Shown here: piece by piece, positions 37,210 through 46,957 of the stretch
Position numbering within the stretch: position 1 is the stretch's first letter
Layout: each line of letters opens with the position of its first letter
Source of the DNA: Verrucomicrobiota bacterium
GTDB taxonomy: Bacteria > Verrucomicrobiota > Verrucomicrobiia > Palsa-1439
Assembly (NCBI GenBank): GCA_003152315.1
Contig: PLZV01000043.1
Location: 1-64,000 of the forward strand
Direction: 5' to 3'
Length of the DNA stretch: 64,000 nt
Notes under the pieces: model-generated
Seen by the model: the letters and a program-made list of their open reading frames with translations, nothing else
Databases searched by the model: none
Told to the model about the DNA's origin: nothing
Program-made: the position numbers and the translations under genes

Positions 37210-38797
37210 TCCAAACGATGCCACGCTCGTTCAATCCACCCTGGAAACCGAGGGCATCGCTTGTGCGAGCACCTGCGTGCAAAACCACGATGATTTTGTG
37301 GCGGCGCTGGAGCGCGGCGGCATCGATATCATCTTTTCGGATTGCGCGCTGCCGTCTTTCGATGGGATGGCCGCGCTAAAAATCGCCTGGAAACAGTTTC
37401 CTGACATCCCCTTCATCGTCGTCTCCGGCACGCTTGGCGAGGAATTGGCAATTGAATCGCTAAAGGGTGGGGCCACGGATTACGTCCTGAAGCAACGCCT
37501 TTCACGCCTTGTTCCCGCGGTACGTCGCGCGATGCAGGAGGTCGATGCCCGCGCCGGGCACAAGCGGCTTGAGAACCAATTTATCCAGGCCCAGAAAATG
37601 GACGTGATCGGCAATCTGGCCGGCGGCGTGGCGCACGATTTTAACAATATGCTGGGCGTCATCATGGGCTATAGCGAAATCATCATGCTCAAACTTCCGG
37701 CGGAAGATCCCGTGCGGGAACATGTCGAACAAATCCAACACGCCGCCGAGCGCGCCCTGGGTTTGACGCGACAGCTCCTGGTCTTCAGCCGCAAACAAGC
37801 GGTGCAACCGGTGGTGCTCGACCTCAACGCAACGCTGGGAAACATGGACAAAATCCTGCGGCAGCTGATTGACGAGAACATCGACTTGCGGATCGTCGCT
37901 GGAAAAGAACTCGGGCGAATCAGCGCCGATTCGGGCCACGTCGGACAGGTGCTGATGAACCTGGTCGTGAATGCCCGTGATGCCATGCCCAACGGCGGCA
38001 AACTCACCATCGCCACCAACAATGCCACGCTGGATGAAAACTACGCGGGCACACACACGCGCGCAATTCCCGGCGACTACGTGGTGCTAAGTGTCAGCGA
38101 CACGGGAACCGGCATGACCGACGAAGTCAAAGCACATATGTTTGAAGCGTTTTTCACGACCAAGTCAAAAGGCAAAGGCACGGGTTTGGGACTGGCAACC
38201 TGCCAGACCATCGTCCAACAATCCGGCGGTCATATCGGCGTTTACAGTGAGGTTGGCAAAGGCACGACCTTCAAGATTTATTTCCCGCAGGTCGAGCAAC
38301 CCCTGAATGTCGCGGCCAGATCGATCCAGACCGGTCCGTTGCCCCGCGGGACGGAAACCTTGCTGGTCGTGGAAGATGAGCCATCCGTCAGGCACCTGGC
38401 TCGCGGTGTATTGGAAACCCAGGGTTACCAGGTGCTGTCGGCCGCCAACGGTCAGGATGGATTGCGCGTGGCGCGTGAACATAAAGGCGCACCGATTCGT
38501 TTGGTGGTCACCGATGTCATCATGCCGCAAATGGGCGGCAAAGCGATGGCCGACTGGCTGAAAACAACCTACCCCGATCTCAAAACCCTCTTCACGTCTG
38601 GCTACACGGACGAGGCCATCGCACACTACGGCGTGCTTGATGCGGGAGTTGAGTTCCTGCCAAAACCTTATACGCCAGCGATTCTCGCGCGCAAAGTGCG
38701 TGAATTACTGGATAACGGAGTTGTGCCCCACCAAGAGGCGGAAAAAGGAACCCCCGGGTGCGAGCCCCGCTACCACCTGATGAAGCAGAGCGGCTGA
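37172..38797 (+). CDS. Hybrid histidine kinase REC-HisKA-HATPase-REC
   Basis: SD 'aaggaagg' before ATG; 'LHILHLEDDPNDATLVQSTL', 'GGVAHDFNNMLGVIMGYSEII', 'GTGLGLATCQTIVQQSGGHI', 'TLLVVEDEPSVRHLARGVL'. Confidence 0.95.
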   Translation: MKSPLHILHLEDDPNDATLVQSTLETEGIACASTCVQNHDDFVAALERGGIDIIFSDCALPSFDGMAALKIAWKQFPDIPFIVVSGTLGEELAIESLKGGATDYVLKQRLSRLVPAVRRAMQEVDARAGHKRLENQFIQAQKMDVIGNLAGGVAHDFNNMLGVIMGYSEIIMLKLPAEDPVREHVEQIQHAAERALGLTRQLLVFSRKQAVQPVVLDLNATLGNMDKILRQLIDENIDLRIVAGKELGRISADSGHVGQVLMNLVVNARDAMPNGGKLTIATNNATLDENYAGTHTRAIPGDYVVLSVSDTGTGMTDEVKAHMFEAFFTTKSKGKGTGLGLATCQTIVQQSGGHIGVYSEVGKGTTFKIYFPQVEQPLNVAARSIQTGPLPRGTETLLVVEDEPSVRHLARGVLETQGYQVLSAANGQDGLRVAREHKGAPIRLVVTDVIMPQMGGKAMADWLKTTYPDLKTLFTSGYTDEAIAHYGVLDAGVEFLPKPYTPAILARKVRELLDNGVVPHQEAEKGTPGCEPRYHLMKQSG

Positions 38798-39022
38798 AAG
38801 CGCTGCGCCGTGCGGGCGGCGACCAAGCCCTGCACCCCTTCAACAACGAGACGACCAACCCATTGATCTGCTCTTCACGAACGTCGTGATGCCGAACGTG
38901 AGCGACAAAGACCTTTCGGACCACGTCCTGGCAGCGTACCCAAGACGAAAGTCCTTTTCATCTTCGCCGACACGGCGCGCCAACATTTCACGCAACAGCC
39001 ACAGGGCAGCATGTAAGTTACC
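38798..39022 (+). pseudogene. Receiver-domain remnant, frameshifted
   Basis: Fragments 'IDLLFTNVVMPNVSDKDLSDHVLAAYP' and, in another frame, 'KVLFIFADTARQ' match the REC core order. Confidence 0.55.
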
Positions 39023-39072
39023 GGCGTGACGCCCTTCTCACTCCAGGGCGAGCCGTCGCCGGGTGAACCGAA

Positions 39073-40689
39073 TCAGTTGGCCTTCGCATCGCCGATCCGT
39101 TCGGCCAACCAGACATCGGTGCCATCACCATCAACCAGAACCATCCCCGGCGTGTCTCGCGGAATGAGAGTCAATTTGTATTGACCACTCTGCCGCACCC
39201 GTAGATCGAACCACGCGTTCACGTGCTGATCGAAGTAGAGGAACCGTTGGTGCTGCGAAAGAAAATCCGGGCTGTTGACGACGTGCGACAGCGGGTAGAA
39301 ACGGCGGAGGCCGTCGACAGTCTGATCGTTGATGTTCGCCCCCGGCTCGCTGTGAGGATCCATGGATGCCTCCCAATCGAGGACGTAGTAGTAATTATTG
39401 TTGGTGCCGAGGTAATACATGCGCGGCAGGAACGCATGCGGTGTTTTCAACGCGATGGGCAATCCCTCCAAACTGGCCGGCAGCCGCTCGGCATTCGGTC
39501 GCGGAATGCGAGGATGCATCAGCGCGTGGAATACGGGAAACGCGAGAAACACGGCCAGCAGCAACCATGGGCTAAGCCGTCCCCGCTCGAACCGGCCGGC
39601 TGACCCTGATCCCGCACCCGACTCTCCATCTTCGGTTGCCCCCAACCCCAGTTCCTCGCAGAGGTAACTCAGAATAATCGCCCAACCCAGCGTACTCGCG
39701 ATCATATACCGATCCCAAAACACCGATCGAAACACCCGCGAGAAGATCCACAGCGCCAGCGGTACCAGCACAATGAAAATGACACTCAGCAAGAACAACG
39801 CTTCCTGCGCGGAGGTTTGCGGCCGCCGCGTTGTGCTCGCTCGCTGCCGCTGATTCAGCAGCACAAATCCGATAATGAAGATCAAGGCCAGGGGAAGGTT
39901 GATCTTGAGCCCGGATGCTTCCAGTAGGTCCGTGACCGTGGGTATCGGGATCCAGGAACCGTGCTGAAAGACTGCCGTTTGACGGCGGAAGATCGGGAGC
40001 CATGGCAGAAAGATCAGCCATCCAATCGCCACCGAGGCATACACGGCCGGCCGCCAGCGACGTTGCCATGCATCGGCCGTTATCCAAGCCAGCAGGATGC
40101 AGCCGCTGTACAACACCCCGAATACATGGGCGTAAACTATGCCCGCGTGCGCTACCGCAATCAACGCCATCTGGCCCAGACGGAGACGGTTCGACTCGTG
40201 GACCCGGTCAAAAACCCAAACTCCAAAGGCCACCACCCCCAGGAAGAAAGGGTAAAACCGCGTTTCGGTGTTGTGATAGAGCACCAATCGCGACAAACAA
40301 AAGGCAGCAGCGCAACCTACCGACCCCGGCCAGTAGCCGTACCGGCGGCGAAGAACAACCCAGATCATCGCGAAGGCGACGCTAATCCACAGCCAGGAAT
40401 GCAGCCGCAGGGACAACTGCGATACGCCTGCCACACGGGCCCAACTCCACGCGGACACATAGTAAAGTGGGGGGACGGCGTCCGCGCCGCCTGCCAGTGC
40501 GTGCAGCATGTGTCCAAAGGAGTGATCCTGTATCAAATAGACGCAAGCCAACTCGTCGGCCCAAAAAGGCTTCTTCCCGTTGACCCACACGCAACAGACC
40601 AAAAAGACCAGACTGACCAGCAAGGGCAAACACCACCGAGTGCCACCGGGACAGGAGGCACGCTTCGTATTGGATGTGCTGGCTGTCAT
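39073..40689 (-). CDS. Polytopic membrane glycosyltransferase, family 39/PMT-like
   Basis: 'NGKKPFWADELACVYLIQDHSFGHMLHAL...PPLYYVSAWSWARVAGVSQLSLRL' and ~10 hydrophobic segments. Confidence 0.8.
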   Translation of the reverse strand: MTASTSNTKRASCPGGTRWCLPLLVSLVFLVCCVWVNGKKPFWADELACVYLIQDHSFGHMLHALAGGADAVPPLYYVSAWSWARVAGVSQLSLRLHSWLWISVAFAMIWVVLRRRYGYWPGSVGCAAAFCLSRLVLYHNTETRFYPFFLGVVAFGVWVFDRVHESNRLRLGQMALIAVAHAGIVYAHVFGVLYSGCILLAWITADAWQRRWRPAVYASVAIGWLIFLPWLPIFRRQTAVFQHGSWIPIPTVTDLLEASGLKINLPLALIFIIGFVLLNQRQRASTTRRPQTSAQEALFLLSVIFIVLVPLALWIFSRVFRSVFWDRYMIASTLGWAIILSYLCEELGLGATEDGESGAGSGSAGRFERGRLSPWLLLAVFLAFPVFHALMHPRIPRPNAERLPASLEGLPIALKTPHAFLPRMYYLGTNNNYYYVLDWEASMDPHSEPGANINDQTVDGLRRFYPLSHVVNSPDFLSQHQRFLYFDQHVNAWFDLRVRQSGQYKLTLIPRDTPGMVLVDGDGTDVWLAERIGDAKAN

Positions 40690-40814
40690 CTCCTAAATAC
40701 CGCCGCCAATTACCAAATCTCTCTTTATCGTCAGTGCGGCCAACCACCCCACGCAGCGCGCGACATCTGGCGCGATCCTTCGCACGCGGTTAAACCGTAA
40801 ACCAAAATGGGTGG

Positions 40815-41945
40815 CTACGAACGGGCAGGTGCGGCCACGGACTGGCGGTCGATGATCTCTACTGGAAATAGGCGATGTTCGACTTTCGTCTCACCCGCGT
40901 TCTGCAATCGATTCATCAGCAATTCCGCGGCGGTTCGACCCAGTTGCGCCATCGGTTGACGCACGGTCGTGAGCGGCGGCGTGACGCGCGTCGCCCATCG
41001 CGAATCATCGAAACCCACGACGGAAACGTCCGCGGGACAATTGATCTTCTCCTTCGCGAGAGCTTGCAGCACGCCAACAGCGATCTCGTCGTTCCCACAG
41101 ATCACCGCGGTTGGGCGCGGCGTGCATGTCCCAATCTGTTGCCAGCCCTGCAATCCCGCTTCCACGGTGAATTCCACGTGAATGATCGCCTGCGGGTCGA
41201 CGAGTCCCTGGCCTTTCTTCATCGCTTCGAGGAAACCTCGCTCGCGTTCCCACGCATCGCGCACCGTTGTTGGACCACCGATCAATCCAATCCGGCGATG
41301 GCCCAGTTTCAGCAAACGCGTCGTCAACTCACGCGTCGCCGCAAAATTGTCCACCGCAACCGTATTGACACGGCTGGTCGAGAGATCGATGTGTGGCGGC
41401 AGGCTTCCGCCCATCACCACCACGGGCCGGACAAAGTCCTCGAGCTTCACCAATTGCCGCATGGTCAGCGGCAGCGCCATGTACAACAGCCCGCCCGCGC
41501 CAATCGCCACCCGCTGCATCTGCTCCAGAATGTCGCCGCCGTCGGGGTCGATCAACGCCACACGCGTCTCCGTCCCGCAATCGCGCGCGGCGGAAATAAC
41601 ACCGGACAAGACCACGCCATAGTACTCGCTCATGAACGCACCCGTCTCCAACGGCAGCAAGACGGTGATGAGGTGGACCCTCGGTTTGCGCATCAACTGC
41701 GCGGCCGGGTGCGGGACGTAGTTGGCCTGCTCGGCCAGTTCGAGAATCTTCTGCCGCACCTCCGGGGCGACCATCTCGCAGGTGTCCTTTCCCAAAGCCC
41801 GGGAGACGGTCGATATCGATATATTAAGCTTCCGCGCGATGTCTTTCAGACGGACGATAGAAGTGCTCGGCAGCGTCACGTTCACTATTCTGCTCCTGAT
41901 CCGGTCGATTGCGAGCCAAATTTGCAACAGCCTACGCCATGTCAA
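40815..41945 (-). CDS. LacI-family transcriptional regulator
   Basis: 'VRLKDIARKLNISISTVSRALGKDTCEMVAPEVRQKILELAEQANYVPHPAAQLMRK', periplasmic-binding-like C-terminus; probable start downstream of the ORF start. Confidence 0.93.
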   Translation of the reverse strand: MTWRRLLQIWLAIDRIRSRIVNVTLPSTSIVRLKDIARKLNISISTVSRALGKDTCEMVAPEVRQKILELAEQANYVPHPAAQLMRKPRVHLITVLLPLETGAFMSEYYGVVLSGVISAARDCGTETRVALIDPDGGDILEQMQRVAIGAGGLLYMALPLTMRQLVKLEDFVRPVVVMGGSLPPHIDLSTSRVNTVAVDNFAATRELTTRLLKLGHRRIGLIGGPTTVRDAWERERGFLEAMKKGQGLVDPQAIIHVEFTVEAGLQGWQQIGTCTPRPTAVICGNDEIAVGVLQALAKEKINCPADVSVVGFDDSRWATRVTPPLTTVRQPMAQLGRTAAELLMNRLQNAGETKVEHRLFPVEIIDRQSVAAPARS

Positions 41946-42082
41946 TATTAATTATGCGGAATGACGCTCAGTCGGCAGGTTTTTACTCATATCCGTCCAG
42001 GCACTCGGACCCATCCTGAAGGATCCGGCTACTTGAAAAGCGACCAAGAACGACCAAAACACTCCTAAAACTCCTCCCATAA

Positions 42083-42108
42083 TGGGTTCGTTTTGGAAAA
42101 CGAACCCA
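42083..42108. repeat. Perfect 12-bp inverted repeat with 2-nt spacer
   Basis: tgggttcgtttt-gg-aaaacgaaccca; half-site motif recurs at ~42184 ('gtgggttcgttt'). Confidence 0.7.
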
Positions 42109-42499
42109 CCAAGTGTTCCGGCACATTTACGACACAAGTCTCTCGCTAAAGGGACGTTGCATCAGAGAATCCTTCCGAAAACGGTGGGTTCGTTTCGCAG
42201 AATCATATACGGGCCCCTCTTCTACCCCCATTACCCGAATTGCTACGACCCGATCCATCTCCTCTCCCCTGCGCGATAGGATTGAGGTGGGAGGCATTTG
42301 CGTCCTCGCGAAGTACATTATCAAAGAACCACGTCGATCATACCCATCCGCTCACACTCTGTCCAGAAAAATAATCGAGTTACGATAGGCAAGCATGTTC
42401 CCCTTCTCGGAGGGGACAAGGGGTGGGTGCTTCGCCCCCATTCCCAAACCAGCGCGCCAACACTCTCGACCCGTGCCCTGTCTTTGGTATTATCCATCC

Positions 42500-45337
42500 A
42501 TGCCGCTGTCATGGAACGAAATTCGCCACCGTGCCATCACCTTTAGCAAGGAATGGAAACGCGCCGAAAGCGAGAGTGCGGATAAACAAACATTCTGGAA
42601 TGAGTTCTTTAATGTTTTCGGCATTCAGCGCAGGACCGTTTCCAGCTTCGAAGTGCCAGTACTCAAAACTTCCGGCAACTTCGGTAAGATCGATCTTCTC
42701 TGGAAAGGCGTTGTCCTTGTTGAGCACAAGAGCGCCGGTGAAAACCTCGATAAGGCAAAGACACAGGCCTTTGACTACATTCAAGGCATGGCAGCGGAGG
42801 GACGGCACAAGGAAATTCCCCGTTACGTCATTGTCTCGGATTTCGCGCGCATCGTCCTTCACGACCTCGCACCGGAAGATCAGAAAGACTTACCGCTCTT
42901 CGCTGGTCGCCGCGTGGCAACCATCGAGTTTCCGCTGGCTGAACTTCATAAGAAGATTCACGCCTTCGCATTCATTCCAGGCTACAAGCAGCACAAGTTC
43001 GAGGAACAAGATCCGATCAACATCGAGGCTGTTGAAATCATGGGGCGACTCCATGATACGCTAGAAGCTGGCGGTTACACGGGACATCAACTTGAACGTT
43101 TTCTCGTTCGTATCCTATTCTGTCTCTTTGCTGAGGATACCGGCATCTTTGAGCGTGAATCATTCAAACTCTACCTACTGAACCGTACAGTTGATGATGG
43201 TTCTGACCTCGGCTTGCACCTCGCGCGCCTTTTCGACGTACTGAACACCGCGCCCGACAAACGCCAGAAAAACCTCGACGAAACTCTCGCCGCGTTTGCC
43301 TACGTTAACGGCGATCTCTTCTCTGAAAATCTCGGGTTCGCCGATTTCAACCGTGACATGCGCAACGCGCTGCTTTCCTGCACCAGCTTCGACTGGTCGC
43401 GCATCTCCCCGGCGGTTTTCGGCTCGCTCTTCCAAGCCGTCATGTTGCCGAAGGAGCGCCGCCAAATCGGTGGACATTACACCAGCGAGCGCGACATTCT
43501 CAAAGTTGCCCGCTCGCTATTCTTGGACGACTTGCGCGCGGAATTCGACCGTGTCAAAACCAGCAAAGCCGAACTGAAACGGTTTCACCAAAAAATTTCT
43601 CAACTCCGCTTCCTCGATCCGGCCTGTGGCTGCGGTAACTTCCTCGTCATCACTTACCGGGAATTGCGTTTGCTGGAAATCGAAGTCCTCAAGCTGCTCT
43701 ATGGCGGCACGCAAAGAGAACTCGACATCCAACACCTTTCACTCGTGGATGTGGACGCCTTCTACGGCATTGAAATCAGCGAATGGCCCGGCCGCATTGC
43801 CGAAGTCGCCATGTGGCTCATGGATCACCAGATGAATATCCGGCTCTCGGAAGCTTTCGGCCAGTACTTCGTTCGCCTTCCGCTCAAAAAATCTCCGACC
43901 ATCGTGTGCGGCAACGCGCTCCGTCTTGACTGGCGGAAAGTCCTCGCCCCGGCCAACTGCTCCTACGTACTTGGTAATCCGCCGTTCGTTGGGAAGCATT
44001 ATCAGAACGCCGATCAGCGCGCCGACATGGTCACCGTGTTTCGCGACTTCAAGAATACCGGCGACATGGACTACGTCGTTTCGTGGTTCTACCGCGCCGC
44101 CGAGTACATTCAAGGAACACAAATCCGCGTCGGCCTCGTCGCCACCAACTCCATCACGCAAGGCGAGCAAGTGCCGATAGTCTGGGGATTGCTTTTCGGT
44201 CGCTACCGGGTGAAGATACACTTTGCCCACCGAACGTTCGCATGGGAAAGTGAAGCGCGCGGCAAGGCGCATGTCCACGTTGTTATTATTGGCTTTGCTG
44301 CATTCGACATCACCACAAAGCGCATCTACGACTACGATACGGACTCCGATCATCCGGTGGTCAGCGAAGCCAAGAATATCAGTCCTTATCTGACTCCCGG
44401 CTCTGACAGCTTCGTGACCAAGCGCACCAAGCCGCTCGCGAATGTCCCCAAAATGCGGTGCGGCAGCAAACCGTCCGATGGCGGCAACTTCATCCTTACC
44501 GATACCGAGAAGGAGGAACTCCTCGCCGTCGAGCCAGCAGCCGCGAAGTTCCTCAAACGCTTTACCGGCTCCGAAGAATTCATCAATGGGAACATGCGCT
44601 GGTGTCTTTGGCTCAAGGACGCCAGCCCCGTAGAGCTTCGCGCCTTGCCCGAAGTCATGAAGCGCGTCCAAGCTGTAAAAGAATTCCGCGCGAAAAGCAC
44701 CGCTGCGCCCACGCGCAAAGCCGCGCAGGCGCCAACGCTATTTTTCTACATCTCGCAGCCGGCGACGAAGTACATCCTTATCCCGGAAGTTTCATCCGAG
44801 CGTCGCAACTACATTCCCATTGGCTTCATGTCGCCGGATGTGATTTCTGCAAACACAAACTTCTTGGTGGCGTCAGACAGTCTCTATCTGTTCGGCGTGC
44901 TCACATCGGCAATGCACATGGCGTGGATGCGGCAAATCGGCGGTCGTTTGGAATCTCGATACCGGTATTCCGGCAGCATGGTTTACAATAACTATCCGTG
45001 GCCGTCACAGATCACGGACAAGCAGCGGACGGGGGTGGAAGCGTCGGCACAGTCGATATTGGACGCGAGGGCGAAGTTTTCTACCTCGACGTTGGCCGAT
45101 CTCTACGATCCGCTGACCATGCCGGCGGAGCTGCACAAGGCGCATCAAGAACTCGACCACGCCGTGGATCGCTGTTACCGTCCCGCGCCATTCGACAGTG
45201 ACCGCCACCGCGTCGAATACCTTTTCACTCTTTACGAAAAAATCATCGCGCCGTTGGTCGCCGCAGCGAAGCCGAAAAGGAAGCGACGATCATCTTACGC
45301 ATCAGGCGTCGCGGGGCCGGCCGCGGAAACGCGATAG
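42500..45337 (+). CDS. MmeI-like single-chain restriction endonuclease-methyltransferase (type IIG/IIL)
   Basis: PD-(D/E)XK-like 'FGKIDLLWKGVVLVEHKSAG', SAM motif 'FLDPACGCGNFLVITYREL', 'VLGNPPFVGKHYQNADQRADM'. Confidence 0.88.
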   Translation: MPLSWNEIRHRAITFSKEWKRAESESADKQTFWNEFFNVFGIQRRTVSSFEVPVLKTSGNFGKIDLLWKGVVLVEHKSAGENLDKAKTQAFDYIQGMAAEGRHKEIPRYVIVSDFARIVLHDLAPEDQKDLPLFAGRRVATIEFPLAELHKKIHAFAFIPGYKQHKFEEQDPINIEAVEIMGRLHDTLEAGGYTGHQLERFLVRILFCLFAEDTGIFERESFKLYLLNRTVDDGSDLGLHLARLFDVLNTAPDKRQKNLDETLAAFAYVNGDLFSENLGFADFNRDMRNALLSCTSFDWSRISPAVFGSLFQAVMLPKERRQIGGHYTSERDILKVARSLFLDDLRAEFDRVKTSKAELKRFHQKISQLRFLDPACGCGNFLVITYRELRLLEIEVLKLLYGGTQRELDIQHLSLVDVDAFYGIEISEWPGRIAEVAMWLMDHQMNIRLSEAFGQYFVRLPLKKSPTIVCGNALRLDWRKVLAPANCSYVLGNPPFVGKHYQNADQRADMVTVFRDFKNTGDMDYVVSWFYRAAEYIQGTQIRVGLVATNSITQGEQVPIVWGLLFGRYRVKIHFAHRTFAWESEARGKAHVHVVIIGFAAFDITTKRIYDYDTDSDHPVVSEAKNISPYLTPGSDSFVTKRTKPLANVPKMRCGSKPSDGGNFILTDTEKEELLAVEPAAAKFLKRFTGSEEFINGNMRWCLWLKDASPVELRALPEVMKRVQAVKEFRAKSTAAPTRKAAQAPTLFFYISQPATKYILIPEVSSERRNYIPIGFMSPDVISANTNFLVASDSLYLFGVLTSAMHMAWMRQIGGRLESRYRYSGSMVYNNYPWPSQITDKQRTGVEASAQSILDARAKFSTSTLADLYDPLTMPAELHKAHQELDHAVDRCYRPAPFDSDRHRVEYLFTLYEKIIAPLVAAAKPKRKRRSSYASGVAGPAAETR

Positions 45338-46053
45338 CCTGCGTGCGCTGGTTGACCCATCTTTGCCCAGGCTTTGTTGAAGAGGAAGTCATCGATCTGG
45401 AACATTGTAAGCATTGTCCCCTTGAATTTGCCTGTATTCGGATCGTAATTCCACGGCCATATCCGACATCTTGGATCCTCGGGGTGCTCGAGAATCGATG
45501 CGCGCTTTAGTTCGATACCGCGAGCAAGAGTCCGGCACATTATGCCATTATAAAGCCTGCCGGAAATATGTCCGCAGGCGCGAAAATCCTGAGCGCAGAT
45601 TGAGCATTCCAGCCTACGTATAAGTAGGTCCGGACTCAGGTACATCCCGTTTCCGAAGTGTGCTTGATAGAATGATGCAAGCTTTGTCAGAAGGCTGGAT
45701 AAATGGTCTGAGAAATCGCCACCTGCGATATTTTGAGAGAAATCAAAGCGCGTTTTACAATCCCAATACTTCCTCCACACGTAGTCCAACAAATCGGCGT
45801 TCCGATACCAGTTGCTATCCTGTAAAACCATGCAAATCTGTATATAGTCGTAGAGGCCCCGGATGAAGACGGAACCTACATACTGGTAGTTGCGCTCCTC
45901 CGGGGAGTTACCAGTTCCGCTTGAAAGTTGCTGGGCAAGATCGTCTACGAAGTTCTCCGTATCTCCGAGCAGTTTCTGAAGGTCATCCTTTTCGAGATCC
46001 TTTATCCATTGCGAGGCAAAATCATTCAGCCGCGTGAGCAATTTTTCGGACAT
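45295..46053 (-). CDS. Uncharacterised Cys/His-rich-motif protein
   Basis: 252 aa; 'ECSICAQDFRACGHISGRLYNGIMCRTL' putative metal-binding motif; convergent 43-bp overlap with the RM gene. Confidence 0.7.
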   Translation of the reverse strand: MSEKLLTRLNDFASQWIKDLEKDDLQKLLGDTENFVDDLAQQLSSGTGNSPEERNYQYVGSVFIRGLYDYIQICMVLQDSNWYRNADLLDYVWRKYWDCKTRFDFSQNIAGGDFSDHLSSLLTKLASFYQAHFGNGMYLSPDLLIRRLECSICAQDFRACGHISGRLYNGIMCRTLARGIELKRASILEHPEDPRCRIWPWNYDPNTGKFKGTMLTMFQIDDFLFNKAWAKMGQPAHAGYRVSAAGPATPDA

Positions 46054-46528
46054 CTTTCAATCCCTCCAGCACTTTGATGAGCGTTTTGCCATCCCCATCA
46101 TAATCTATGAAGGAAAATCCGCCATCCACATCGCCAATAACAATGCGAGCGTGAACAATGGGGTGACTTGGGGGTGGCTGGCCTCTGTCTGGCGATTCAG
46201 CAATCTTCATAGCTAGGAGTGAGCCGAGAGTTCCTATGACGAGTGGAATTGCCACCATGTCACGAATCCAAATGCAGCCCAGCCAACGGTCAGACCCACG
46301 CCTTTCAAGTGCTGGAACGTCCACTCCAAAATTAAAAGCCGATGCACACTTACATCCTGCTTCTTGGAGTCTTTTTATCAAATCGGCTGCCCCAAGCGCC
46401 TCGAACAGTTCTTCCACCTTCTCGAAGGAGCCGATGTTTTCGGGAAGAATTAGAACATCGAATGTTCGTGCATCGGCAAGGCCTATCCCCGCCTTCTCGA
46501 TTTTTTGGATAAAGTCCTTGTAGTACAT
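46022..46528 (-). CDS. Uncharacterised protein with one hydrophobic segment
   Basis: 168 aa; 'DMVAIPLVIGTLGSLLAMKIAES'; overlaps the downstream gene start by 32 bp. Confidence 0.65.
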   Translation of the reverse strand: MYYKDFIQKIEKAGIGLADARTFDVLILPENIGSFEKVEELFEALGAADLIKRLQEAGCKCASAFNFGVDVPALERRGSDRWLGCIWIRDMVAIPLVIGTLGSLLAMKIAESPDRGQPPPSHPIVHARIVIGDVDGGFSFIDYDGDGKTLIKVLEGLKDVRKIAHAAE

Positions 46529-46957
46529 TGTTTGTTATCCTTTCTCTAGCGAACAGTTTGCTCTGCCGCATTCCGACTATTATAATATACGGTTTTCCGT
46601 CGAGCATCTTTATATCTGCTCGGTTATTGACGCTGGCGGTGGACAGCCCTGCTACAATTACAATCAAGATAAGTGTTCGGCGATTCAGCGACGGCGTCAA
46701 GCTCCGTTTCAAAAGGTAAAGACACCTCGACAAGCACTATTGATCAAGCGTCGAACCTAAACCGTTCCTGATAATTCCCGCTGGCCTTCACATCCCCCCG
46801 CGGCCCGCACCCGCCACCTACGCCTTCCACCTCGCTTCGTATTTTTCGTGTCTCCTTCGTGCAATTCGTGGACCTGCCTGCGAAGCCCGCCCTGAAAAAT
46901 TGTCCGCTTCCGTTGCGCGGTGTCCGTGTGGTAGTTTCGGCGCGGGCAACGTAAATT

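Noticed and set aside
46845-46880. 'ttcgtgtctccttcgtgcaattcgtgg' as a special motif
   Set aside because: Looks like a low-complexity intergenic repeat; no support for function.
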